Made by a program: the position numbers and the translations under genes
Assembly: GCA_041987545.1 (NCBI GenBank)
Contig: JBHIWH010000004.1
Location: forward strand, 248,001-312,000
Source of the DNA: JAJRXR01 sp041987545
GTDB lineage: Bacteria > Planctomycetota > Phycisphaerae > Phycisphaerales > UBA1924
Length of the DNA stretch: 64,000 bases
Direction: 5' to 3'
In this document: positions 57,431 to 64,000 of the stretch, one piece after another
How the letters are laid out: every line of letters begins with the position of its first letter
Numbering within the stretch: the first letter of the stretch is position 1
Notes under the pieces: model-generated
Seen by the model: the letters and a program-made list of their open reading frames with translations, nothing else
What the model was told of the DNA's origin: nothing
The model's database searches: none

Positions 57431-58093
57431 GTGAGCATCGTGCGAGAACTCTCCAGCCTCGACGACACCCGGGCCCTGGCCCGCGACCTGAGCCGCGTGC
57501 TGCGGCCGGGCGACGTCGTCCTTCTCGACGGCGAGCTGGGCGCGGGAAAGACGACACTCATCCGCGCCCTCGTCGGCGCCATGGGTGGCGACGAGTCGAT
57601 GGTCTCCAGCCCCACCTTCGTCGTCGTCAACGAGTACCCGATCCCGGTGAGCACCTCGACCGGAGGGGGCGGCGCCCCCCTCACGCTCGTCCACGCCGAC
57701 GCGTACCGCCTGGGCGGGGGCGACGACCTGGACGCGTTGGGCTGGGACCGGCTCGTGGGCGAGGGATCGATCACGCTGGTCGAGTGGGGCTCGCGGATCG
57801 CCGATGCGGCCGAGGGCGCGGCCCGCCTGCTCATCGATACCACGGGTGAGACGTCGCGCCGGGTGACGATCGAGGCGCCGGGGTCCTGGCGCGACCGGGA
57901 GGGCCTGGCGGCGCTCTCGGGCGAGCGGCGCCAGACGCCCTGCCCGGTGACCGGGCGCCCGGTGGGCGCCGACAGCCCGACGTGGCCCTTCGCCGACGAG
58001 CGGGCGAGGATGGCGGACCTGTACCGCTGGATGAGCGGGGGCTACGCGATCACGCGGCCGATCGAGCAGGCCGACCTGGAGCAGGGCGAGTAA
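57431..58093 (+). CDS. tsaE: TsaE (tRNA t6A synthesis ATPase) fused to a YacG-like tail
   Basis: 220 aa from a GTG at 57431 with AAGGA upstream; normal TsaE is about 150 aa. The first ~150 residues are TsaE: Walker A GELGAGKTTLIRAL (34-47), SSPTFVVVNEY, LVHADAYRL and LVEWG, needed for threonylcarbamoyl-AMP dependent t6A formation with TsaB/TsaD. Residues 170-207 (CPVTGRPVGADSPTWPF, then ERARMADLYRW) follow YacG, the small gyrase-inhibitor zinc protein: PF-x-x-ER-x-R-x-x-DLxxW. Three of the four YacG zinc cysteines are replaced (T174, A188, A192). The fusion appears intact in frame. Confidence 0.85.
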   Translation: MSIVRELSSLDDTRALARDLSRVLRPGDVVLLDGELGAGKTTLIRALVGAMGGDESMVSSPTFVVVNEYPIPVSTSTGGGGAPLTLVHADAYRLGGGDDLDALGWDRLVGEGSITLVEWGSRIADAAEGAARLLIDTTGETSRRVTIEAPGSWRDREGLAALSGERRQTPCPVTGRPVGADSPTWPFADERARMADLYRWMSGGYAITRPIEQADLEQGE

Positions 58094-58156
58094 GCTGGGC
58101 TGCTGGCGCCGGACCGGACCCGGCGCACGACCGATGCCGACGCGGAGGGCTCACGG

Positions 58157-58975
58157 ATGAGCTGGACGGGGCGCCCCGGGCGGGCGCACACAACACTCGT
58201 GATCATGGGCGCTTGTGTTCTGGGCGTGGCGGCGATGACCGCCCTGGGCCAGGACGACGCCGGCGCCGCCTCGGCCGCGGCGCCAACCCCCGGCGAGGCG
58301 GGCGAGGACACCCTCGGTCTCTGGTCGCTCTTCCGACAGTCTTTCGACCTGTTCACGATCGTCCTGATCGGAGGCTCGATCGCGGCGGTCGCCTCGATCA
58401 TCCGGAACCTGTTCGAGATCCGGGCCTCGGTCATCATGCCGCCCAAGCGGACCAGGCGACTGGCCGACCTCGTCGAGCACGGGCGGTTCGAGGACGCGTG
58501 GCAGCTCGTGCGGCGTGACGAGTCTTTCGTGGGCTCGGTCGTGCGCGCCGCGATGCGCGAGTCCGGGCGCGGGCGGGCGGCGATGCGCGAGGCCGCGGAG
58601 CTGGCGGCCAGCGACCAGAGCGCCAAGTGGTTCCGCAAGATCGAGCTGCTCAACGTGATCGGGAACCTGGGCCCGCTGGTCGGGCTGGCCGGGACGGTGT
58701 GGGGGATGATCATCGCGTTCACGTCGCTGGGCGCCGCCGGCGGGCAGGCCGGGCCGACCGACCTGTCGCTGGGCATCTCCAAGGCGCTGTTCCACACGCT
58801 GCTGGGCCTGTGCCTGGCGATCCCGTGCCTGCTGATGTTCGGGCTGTACCGGGGCGTGGTGGACCGGATATGCACGCGGGCGATGGTCGAGAGCGCCCGC
58901 CTCGTCGAGCTGCTGCCCACCGGCGAGGCCGACCGCAACGGTTCGGACGACGAGGGCGCGGGCAAGGCGGCGTGA
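58157..58975 (+). CDS. exbB: MotA/TolQ/ExbB proton channel family protein
   Basis: 272 aa, ATG at 58157. N-terminal hydrophobic segment (signal or anchor, about 13-32), an Ala/Gly/Pro linker, a membrane helix (about 65-85, FDLFTIVLIGGSIAAVASII), a cytoplasmic helical region and the two conserved pore helices: LNVIGNLGPLVGLAGTVWGMIIAF (about 170-193) and KALFHTLLGLCLAIPCLLMFGLY. The Thr in GLAGTVWGM is the conserved proton-path residue. It energises TonB or Tol complexes, or polymer transport, with the ExbD proteins encoded directly downstream, with GTGA overlap. Confidence 0.92.
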   Translation: MSWTGRPGRAHTTLVIMGACVLGVAAMTALGQDDAGAASAAAPTPGEAGEDTLGLWSLFRQSFDLFTIVLIGGSIAAVASIIRNLFEIRASVIMPPKRTRRLADLVEHGRFEDAWQLVRRDESFVGSVVRAAMRESGRGRAAMREAAELAASDQSAKWFRKIELLNVIGNLGPLVGLAGTVWGMIIAFTSLGAAGGQAGPTDLSLGISKALFHTLLGLCLAIPCLLMFGLYRGVVDRICTRAMVESARLVELLPTGEADRNGSDDEGAGKAA

Positions 58976-59397
58976 AACGGACGGCGGCCCAGCTTGTCGG
59001 CGGCGGCGGGCGCGACGTCGGGCGCGTGAACGTCACGCCCCTGATCGACGTCGTCATGGTCCTGATCGTCTTCTATCTGATCGTCGGGCACCTCGTGCTC
59101 GAGCGCCAGGGCGAGGGGCGCCTGCCCGAGTCGCGCGGCGGGCGCGAGCTGGAGCGGGCGCTTATGCCGATCACGCTGAGCGTGATCGACGCGGACACGG
59201 TCCTCGTGGACGGGCTGGAGACGTCGGGCGAGCGGCTGCCCAGCGTCTTGGAGGGGCGCCTGGCCCGCACGCCCGGGGCGCGGGTCGAGCTGCGCGCGGG
59301 GCGTGACAAGCCCTACGCGATGGTCGAGCCGGTGCTGGCGGCCTGCCGCGAGGCGGGCGTGCGCCGGATCGAGCTGGTGACGGAGCGCGCCGAATGA
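58972..59397 (+). CDS. exbD: ExbD/TolR-family protein, first copy
   Basis: 141 aa from a GTG at 58972 overlapping the exbB stop. N-terminal cytoplasmic stub, one membrane helix (about 21-40) with NVTPLIDVVMVLIVFYLIV, whose Asp is the protonatable residue, and a periplasmic domain (about 45-141). This copy lacks an N-terminal extension. The periplasmic part ends PYAMVEPVLAACREAGVRRIELV, the usual ExbD end. It is followed, with ATGA overlap, by a second and different exbD-like gene. Confidence 0.92.
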   Translation: MKRTAAQLVGGGGRDVGRVNVTPLIDVVMVLIVFYLIVGHLVLERQGEGRLPESRGGRELERALMPITLSVIDADTVLVDGLETSGERLPSVLEGRLARTPGARVELRAGRDKPYAMVEPVLAACREAGVRRIELVTERAE

Positions 59398-59954
59398 CGG
59401 GCGACCCGGGAATGGACCTGGGCGGGCTCGGCGCCGAGGACGTCGAGGTCGAGAGCGTCGGGATCGCGCGACCGTACCGCCGACGCGGGGCGCTGCACCA
59501 GTGGGAGCTGCACTTCGGGCCCAACATGACGCCGATGGTGGACGTCGTGATGGTGATCCTGATCTTCTTCATGGCCTCGACGGCGTTCCTTGGGCCCGAG
59601 TGGTTCCTCAAGGCGCACGTCACGCCCGAGGAAGCCTCGGGGATCGGGCAGCGGTCCGACCCGCGGTTCGAGCTGCCCGAGGTGCGGCTGAACGTGGGAC
59701 TGGAGGTCGTCGAGGGCCGGACGCTGGCGACGGCGTTCGGGCGCGAGTCGATGAGCATCGAGCAGCTGGAGGCCGTCGCCCTCGAGGTCGCGGGCGACTT
59801 CGTGCTGCCCGAGCGCGAGGGCCGCGACCCGGACGACGTCTCGGGCGAGCCGATCGTGGTCATCGCGCCGGGCGACGACGTGCCCTACAACGACGTGGTG
59901 CGGGCGCACGACGCGTGCACGCGGGCGGGGTTCAGGCGGGTGGCGCTGCGGTAG
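59394..59954 (+). CDS. exbD: ExbD/TolR-family protein, second copy
   Basis: 186 aa, ATG at 59394 overlapping the previous stop. It has a longer N-terminus (about 45 residues, EDVEVESVGIARPYRRRG) before the membrane helix with NMTPMVDVVMVILIFFMAST, the Asp again in the helix. The periplasmic part ends with PYNDVVRAHDACTRAGFRRVAL. It differs from the first copy over the whole length, so a hetero-oligomeric ExbD1-ExbD2 is likely. The operon is convergent with the Fur-like gene, which suggests iron-linked function for the set (inference). Confidence 0.9.
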   Translation: MTGDPGMDLGGLGAEDVEVESVGIARPYRRRGALHQWELHFGPNMTPMVDVVMVILIFFMASTAFLGPEWFLKAHVTPEEASGIGQRSDPRFELPEVRLNVGLEVVEGRTLATAFGRESMSIEQLEAVALEVAGDFVLPEREGRDPDDVSGEPIVVIAPGDDVPYNDVVRAHDACTRAGFRRVALR

Positions 59955-59975
59955 GAACCGGCCGCTTCGGGCGGC

Positions 59976-60443
59976 TCACTCGCCCGCGGTCGCGAAGATC
60001 TGGAACCGCGTCCCGTGGGGCTCGAGTCCCCGCTCGCGGCAGATCCGGTCGCGGATCTCGACCAGCTCCGGGACGTCGATGGCCTCGACGTCGCCCGTGT
60101 CCGTGCGGACGAGGATGGTGTTCGGGCGCTTGCCGTAGACGAGCTGGTAGTGCGACTGCTCGCGGTCGAAGACGACCCGCTGGATGATGCCGGCCTCCTC
60201 GAGGAGCTTGATGGTGCGGTAGACGGTCGCCTTGGAGACGCGGAAGCCGTCGTCCTTGAGGCGGTCGAGCAGCGTCTCGGCCTCGAAGAGCCCGTCAATC
60301 CGGATGATCATGTCCAGGATCTGGGCCCGCTCGGGGGTGTACTTGAGGCCCTCGCCCTTGAGCGCCCGGCGGAAGACGGCGCACAGTGGCTCGATGATCT
60401 CGATCTCGCCGTCGTGGTCCGTCGATGCGGGGCGGAGCTCCAT
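59976..60443 (-). CDS. fur: Fur-family transcriptional regulator, metal motifs diverged
   Basis: 155 aa from ATG at 60443. Winged helix of Fur: LKYTPERAQILDMIIR, then HTH FRVSKATVYRTIKLLEEAGIIQRV (about 66-92). The C-terminal half is divergent: the usual HHDH and CxxCG ... CxxC segments are not seen; the region reads SHYQLVYGKRPNTILVRTDTGDVEAI, with Arg and Thr where Cys is expected. One later His (GLEPHGTRFQIF) remains. It may sense something other than iron or zinc, or work as a metal-free repressor. Its gene is convergent with the exbB-exbD-exbD operon. Confidence 0.85.
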   Translation of the reverse strand: MELRPASTDHDGEIEIIEPLCAVFRRALKGEGLKYTPERAQILDMIIRIDGLFEAETLLDRLKDDGFRVSKATVYRTIKLLEEAGIIQRVVFDREQSHYQLVYGKRPNTILVRTDTGDVEAIDVPELVEIRDRICRERGLEPHGTRFQIFATAGE

Positions 60444-60526
60444 GGGCGGAGTGTACGTCGGCGGAGGGCGCCCCGGCCCCGGGCGTCGCCGCATCGCCGG
60501 TGGCCGCATGGAATTACACTCCGCGC

Positions 60527-62677
60527 GTGACGGGCGCGGGAGGGCATACCGAGGAGCGGGCGGGCACGCCGGGGCCCGGCGCGTGGACGCTGCTGGCGGC
60601 GGGCGTCGCGCTGGTCGGCGCGGCGGCAATCGCCGGCTCGCTCGGGCGCGGCGAGGGGCTCGGCCCCGTCGCGGCGCTGGGCGTCGTGCTCACGTCGGTC
60701 GTGCTCGCCGGACCGCCGGCGCTGGCGCTCGTCCTGGCCGGCGCGGGGTACGGGCGTCTCGCGCGGCCCTTGTTCAAGGACTCGACCGAGCGGGCGGCGA
60801 TCCAGCTCGGCGTCGGGCTGGCGATCGTGCTCAGCCTGATCCACGGCGTCGGCGCGCTGGGCCTGCTCTCGCCGGTCGCGGCGATCGCGCTGGTCGTGAT
60901 CGGGCTCGGGCTGCTGGCGCATCAGCTCGCGCCGGCGGCCAGGCGCCTGGCGGGCGAGGACATCCAGCCGCCACCCTTAGGCGGCTGGTGGGCGGCGATC
61001 CCGGGTGTCGCGGTCCTGCTCGTCGCGGCCTCGGCGCTGCCCGGGTGGCTGTGGGACTCGGAGTTCGGCGGGTACGACGTGCTCAGCTACCACCTCCAGC
61101 TCGCCCAGGAGTGGCTGGCGGCCGGAACAGTCGAGCCCCTGGAGCACAACGTCTACTCGTTCCTGCCCTCGTACGTCGAGAGCGCGTTCGCGATGCTCGG
61201 GGCGCTGACGCTCGCGCCCGAGGCCGTCGGCGCCGAGGGCGGGCTGCTCGCCGGCTCGGGCTGGCGGGCGGTGAGCGCGCAGATGCTGCACGTCTGCCTG
61301 ACGCTGTGCGCCGCGTGGATGGTCGCGGCGTTCGTGCGGCGGGCGCTGACGGTGTGCGGCGTCGAGGGCGATCGCGCCCGACTCCCGGCGTCGCTCGCCG
61401 GCGTGCTCGTCCTGGCGACGCCCTGGATCGTCGTTGTCGGATCGATGGCGTACAACGAGATGGGCGTGACGGCGCTCGGGGCCGCGGCGATGCTCGTCGC
61501 GGTCGAGGACCGCGTCCGCCCGCTCTGGCGGGGCGCGCTGGCCGGGGCGCTGGTCGGCGTCGCGTGCGGCGCCAAGCCGACGGCGATCCTCATGCTCACG
61601 CCGATGGTCGGCGTGCTCCTGCTTGGCACGGCCCGAACGCGCGACTGGTGGGTCATCGTCGGCGGCGGCGTGATCGCGGGGCTGATCGCCCTGGCGCCGT
61701 GGCTCGTGCGGAACTGGATCGCGGGTGGAAACCCGGTCTTCCCACACCTGGCGGGCGCGTTCGGCCCGGCCCACTGGGGCGAGGAGCAGGTCGGGCGGTA
61801 CCTGGCCGGGCATCGGTTCGAGGGCGGGCTGCTCGAGCGGGCGCGGCTGCTGGTCTGGACGGACCCTGAAGCGGCGGCAGACGCCGCGGACGTGCGGCGG
61901 TGGCGCGGGGCGATGCACCCGCAGTGGCTGGCGCTGTTCCCGGCGGCGGTCCTGGCCGCGGTCGTCGCGATCGCGAGGGCGCACATGCGGCGCCTGGGCG
62001 TGCTGCTCGCCCTCGGGCTCGTCGGCGTCGTCGTCGCTTGGGGTATTGGGACGCACCTGCAGTCGCGGTTCCTGATCCCAGCGGTCCTGCCGGCGGCGGG
62101 GCTGTTCGGCCTGGCGCTGGGCGGCGTGCGCACGAGGCGGGCCCGGCGCCCGATGCTCGTCGCCGGGCTGCTGGTCATCGGCGCGCAGCTCGCGGGGCTG
62201 TGGGTGATCTACGCGACCCAGCAGAACGGCCGGCCCAACCTGCGTCTGGCGTTCGACGCGGCGCTCTTGAAGGGCGAGCCGTACGACCCGGCCCTGGGCG
62301 ACGCGAGCGAGGTCGTGTACATCAACCAGGAGCTGCCCGACGACGCGGTGGTGTACCTGCTGGGCGGCTCGACGCCGCTGTATCTGACCCGGGGCGTGAT
62401 CTACAGCACGACCTGGGATTCGTGGGCGCTGGGCGGGGCGGCCGAGGCGGCGCCCGGTGACCCGGCGGCGTGGTCGGCGGCGCTCCGCGGGCGCGGGGCG
62501 ACGCACGTGCTCGTGGACTTCGGCGAGCTCGGGCGTCTGGATCGGAGCGGGTGGGCCGACCCGCGGGTCACGCCCGGGGTCGTGGACCAGTGGCTCGAAC
62601 ACCTCGGCGAGCCGATGAAGACCTGGGGCGGCCGCGGGCGCCCGCGGGCGGCGCTGTACAGGATCGAGGCCAGGTGA
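60527..62677 (+). CDS. Polytopic GT-C (family 39-like) glycosyltransferase
   Basis: 716 aa from a GTG at 60527; the frame is open from 60425. About 12 membrane segments. The first large extracytoplasmic loop (about 190-235) contains EFGGYDVLSYHLQLAQEWL, the acidic motif position of GT39/ArnT-type enzymes that use lipid-linked sugars. A C-terminal periplasmic domain (about 590-716) has VVYINQELPDDAVVYLLGG. It probably transfers a sugar from a polyprenyl phosphate. Acceptor unknown. Overlaps the next gene (GTGA), so it is one operon. Confidence 0.78.
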   Translation: MTGAGGHTEERAGTPGPGAWTLLAAGVALVGAAAIAGSLGRGEGLGPVAALGVVLTSVVLAGPPALALVLAGAGYGRLARPLFKDSTERAAIQLGVGLAIVLSLIHGVGALGLLSPVAAIALVVIGLGLLAHQLAPAARRLAGEDIQPPPLGGWWAAIPGVAVLLVAASALPGWLWDSEFGGYDVLSYHLQLAQEWLAAGTVEPLEHNVYSFLPSYVESAFAMLGALTLAPEAVGAEGGLLAGSGWRAVSAQMLHVCLTLCAAWMVAAFVRRALTVCGVEGDRARLPASLAGVLVLATPWIVVVGSMAYNEMGVTALGAAAMLVAVEDRVRPLWRGALAGALVGVACGAKPTAILMLTPMVGVLLLGTARTRDWWVIVGGGVIAGLIALAPWLVRNWIAGGNPVFPHLAGAFGPAHWGEEQVGRYLAGHRFEGGLLERARLLVWTDPEAAADAADVRRWRGAMHPQWLALFPAAVLAAVVAIARAHMRRLGVLLALGLVGVVVAWGIGTHLQSRFLIPAVLPAAGLFGLALGGVRTRRARRPMLVAGLLVIGAQLAGLWVIYATQQNGRPNLRLAFDAALLKGEPYDPALGDASEVVYINQELPDDAVVYLLGGSTPLYLTRGVIYSTTWDSWALGGAAEAAPGDPAAWSAALRGRGATHVLVDFGELGRLDRSGWADPRVTPGVVDQWLEHLGEPMKTWGGRGRPRAALYRIEAR

Positions 62678-63759
62678 GCGGGCAGACCGAGCAGAACGGG
62701 CAGACCGATGGCGGCGGGCGCGGGCGGCGGGCGGCGCTGGCGGCGCTGCAGGTCGTCGGCTTCGCCGGGGGCGTGGCGCTGCTGGTCTGGGTCGTGCTCG
62801 AGGCCCTAAGCCCCGAGAACCGCGGGCTGATCTCGCGGCTCGGGGACGCCGGCGCCCTCCAGATCGTCTCGCTGCTGGGTCTGTCCGCGGCGACGCTGGT
62901 CCTCAACGGCTCGATCTTCTGGGTCACGATCCTGCCCGAGAAGCCCGTGCCCCACTCGGACATCCAGGCGACCAACGCGGTCGCGACGCTGCTGAGCTAC
63001 CTGCCCTTCAAGCTGAGCCTGATCTGCCGCGTGGTGATCCACAACCGGCGCGACGGCGTGCCGCTGCTCACCATTGGCGCCTGGTTCCTGGCGATCGGCG
63101 CCCTGGTCGTGACGAACCTGGGCCCGGTCGTCGTCGCCAGCCTCGTCCGCAAGGGCGTGGACACCTGGTGGTGGGTGATCTCGGTCGGGGGCGCGGTCGC
63201 GGCGACGGGCCTGCTCGTCTGGGTGTGCTCCCTGTTCGCCCACGATCGCGGGCTGGCGCGGATCCACAGGGTCTTCGACCCCGTGCCCATCGGAGCGCTG
63301 CAGAGGTACATGCGGACCGAGTCGTTCTCGCGGCTGCACGCGGGCTTCGGGATGTTGGCGCACCCGGTCGCCGTGAGCGGGGCGACGGCGCTGCGGCTTG
63401 CGGACATCGGCGTGCAGGCGGCCCGGTTCGTCGTGGCCGCGGGCGTGCTCGGGATCACCATGCAGTGGCAGGACGCGGTCATCTTCGCGGGCACGTACTT
63501 CATGATCGGCATGATCTCGCCCTTCGGGATGCTCGGGACGCGCGAGGGGGGGACGGTCGCCGTGTACGCGGCGATGGGGATCACGCTCGCGGGCGCGGGC
63601 GAGGGGGCGGACCCGTTCAAGCCGATCGTGCTGTTCGTCTCGGCGACCGAGGCGCTCGTGTACCTGGCGGGCGCGGGGCTCGGGGTGGCCTGGCTGCGGG
63701 TCGATCGGCTGCTGCTGCGGCGGGCGGGCGCGGCGGGGACGCGGACGCCGAACGTATGA
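62674..63759 (+). CDS. LPG-synthase-like (UPF0104) membrane protein
   Basis: 361 aa from a GTG at 62674 overlapping the previous stop. Eight or so membrane segments of the lysylphosphatidylglycerol synthase transmembrane / AglD-like type: SLLGLSAATLVLNGSIFWVT, then AVATLLSYLPFKLSLICRV, AAGVLGITMQWQDAVIFAGTY and SPFGMLGTREGGTVAVYAAMG. No aminoacyl transferase domain is fused. These proteins act in flipping or in glycolipid synthesis in other systems; here the coupling to the GT-C gene suggests a shared lipid-linked sugar pathway (inference). Confidence 0.75.
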   Translation: MSGQTEQNGQTDGGGRGRRAALAALQVVGFAGGVALLVWVVLEALSPENRGLISRLGDAGALQIVSLLGLSAATLVLNGSIFWVTILPEKPVPHSDIQATNAVATLLSYLPFKLSLICRVVIHNRRDGVPLLTIGAWFLAIGALVVTNLGPVVVASLVRKGVDTWWWVISVGGAVAATGLLVWVCSLFAHDRGLARIHRVFDPVPIGALQRYMRTESFSRLHAGFGMLAHPVAVSGATALRLADIGVQAARFVVAAGVLGITMQWQDAVIFAGTYFMIGMISPFGMLGTREGGTVAVYAAMGITLAGAGEGADPFKPIVLFVSATEALVYLAGAGLGVAWLRVDRLLLRRAGAAGTRTPNV

Positions 63760-63766
63760 TCGTCCG

Positions 63767-64000
63767 ATGCGGATCGCGCTCGCGCCACTCAACCCGACGG
63801 TCGGTGACCTGGAGGGCAACGCCGCCCTGATCGAGCGGGCGGCCGACGAGGCTCGGGCCGCGGGCGCGGACCTGCTGGTCACGCCCGAGCTGGTCGTCAG
63901 CGGGTACCCCGCCCGGGACCTGATCTACCGGCGTGAGTACGTCGAGGCGTGCGCCGCGGCGGCCAGGAACATCGGCGAGTCGGCGTCGCGCGGGCTGACG
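63767..64000 (+). CDS. nadE: NAD+ synthetase (glutamine-hydrolysing), N-terminal part; runs off the window end
   Basis: 78 codons from ATG at 63767, 7 nt after the previous stop, no stop before 64000. Opens MRIALAPLNPTVGDLEGN and contains LVTPELVVSGYPARDL, the nitrilase-type glutaminase domain of NadE with the catalytic Glu. NAD synthetase amidates nicotinic acid adenine dinucleotide. The ammonia-using synthetase half is outside the window. Other nitrilases start similarly, but the GYPARDLIYR segment is typical of NadE. Confidence 0.85.
   Translation, partial: MRIALAPLNPTVGDLEGNAALIERAADEARAAGADLLVTPELVVSGYPARDLIYRREYVEACAAAARNIGESASRGLT

Noticed and set aside
1..64000. CRISPR array, prophage, insertion sequence or restriction system
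   Set aside because: No spaced direct repeats, integrase, transposase or phage structural genes were seen. The GIY-YIG gene alone is not a defence system.

Overview
The window is about 70% GC, compact and free of phage, insertion sequences, CRISPR arrays, tRNA or rRNA genes. It looks like chromosomal DNA of a planctomycete of the class Phycisphaerae. Evidence: a secreted protein (26576-27409) ends in a GC-type dockerin repeat typical of Phycisphaerales, two divergent clpP genes lie in tandem, an orphan protein joins TPRs to two RNA polymerase alpha-CTD modules, several membrane proteins carry a CPxCGY-type zinc ribbon, and GTG/TTG starts are common. Lineage is inferred from these families and was not tested by a search.

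Layout. 1-3.4 kb: 5' part of yidC, a metallophosphoesterase, clpP1-clpP2, a tiny membrane protein. 3.5-14.1 kb, mostly minus strand: CHAD protein, glyA, zinc-ribbon membrane proteins, two exported methyltransferase-fold paralogues, a Ser/Thr kinase coupled to a calcineurin-like phosphatase, an amidase-like peptidoglycan protein, a small lipoprotein. 14-18 kb: two SPOUT RNA methyltransferases, then uppP-serA overlapping by 4 nt. 18-27.4 kb: divergent MDR dehydrogenase, HEAT-repeat lipoprotein, ABC ATPase, NDUFA9-like SDR, RNase R, dockerin protein. 27.5-33 kb: BtuF-like binding protein, then secretin and GspE/PilB ATPase. 33-38.7 kb: K+ channel, GNAT, GIY-YIG protein, membrane protein, aroC. 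38.7-47 kb: MFS/spermidine synthase fusion, HAD phosphatase, RNHCP protein, BFD-like ferredoxin, TPR/alpha-CTD protein, MATE pump, pdxA. 47-52.1 kb: a two-domain iron-type ABC permease between two perfect palindromes, a methyltransferase, a degenerate M16 peptidase, a long noncoding stretch and a histone-H1-like Lys/Arg repeat protein with a strong terminator. 52.3-64 kb: phenylalanine hydroxylase, zinc-ribbon proteins, thiL, a tsaE fused to a YacG-like tail, exbB-exbD-exbD facing a fur-like gene, and a glycosyltransferase / LPG-synthase-like / nadE operon running off the end.

Together the genes are mostly housekeeping (proteolysis, one-carbon and serine metabolism, chorismate, PLP, NAD, tRNA modification) plus envelope functions (secretin system, TonB energisation, lipid carrier recycling, lipoproteins). 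No mobile or defence island is seen. The unusual material is structural: exported Rossmann methyltransferase-like paralogues, a TsaE-YacG fusion, the alpha-CTD/TPR protein, a coupled kinase/phosphatase, two palindrome families, and several members of normally metal-dependent families whose metal ligands are missing.
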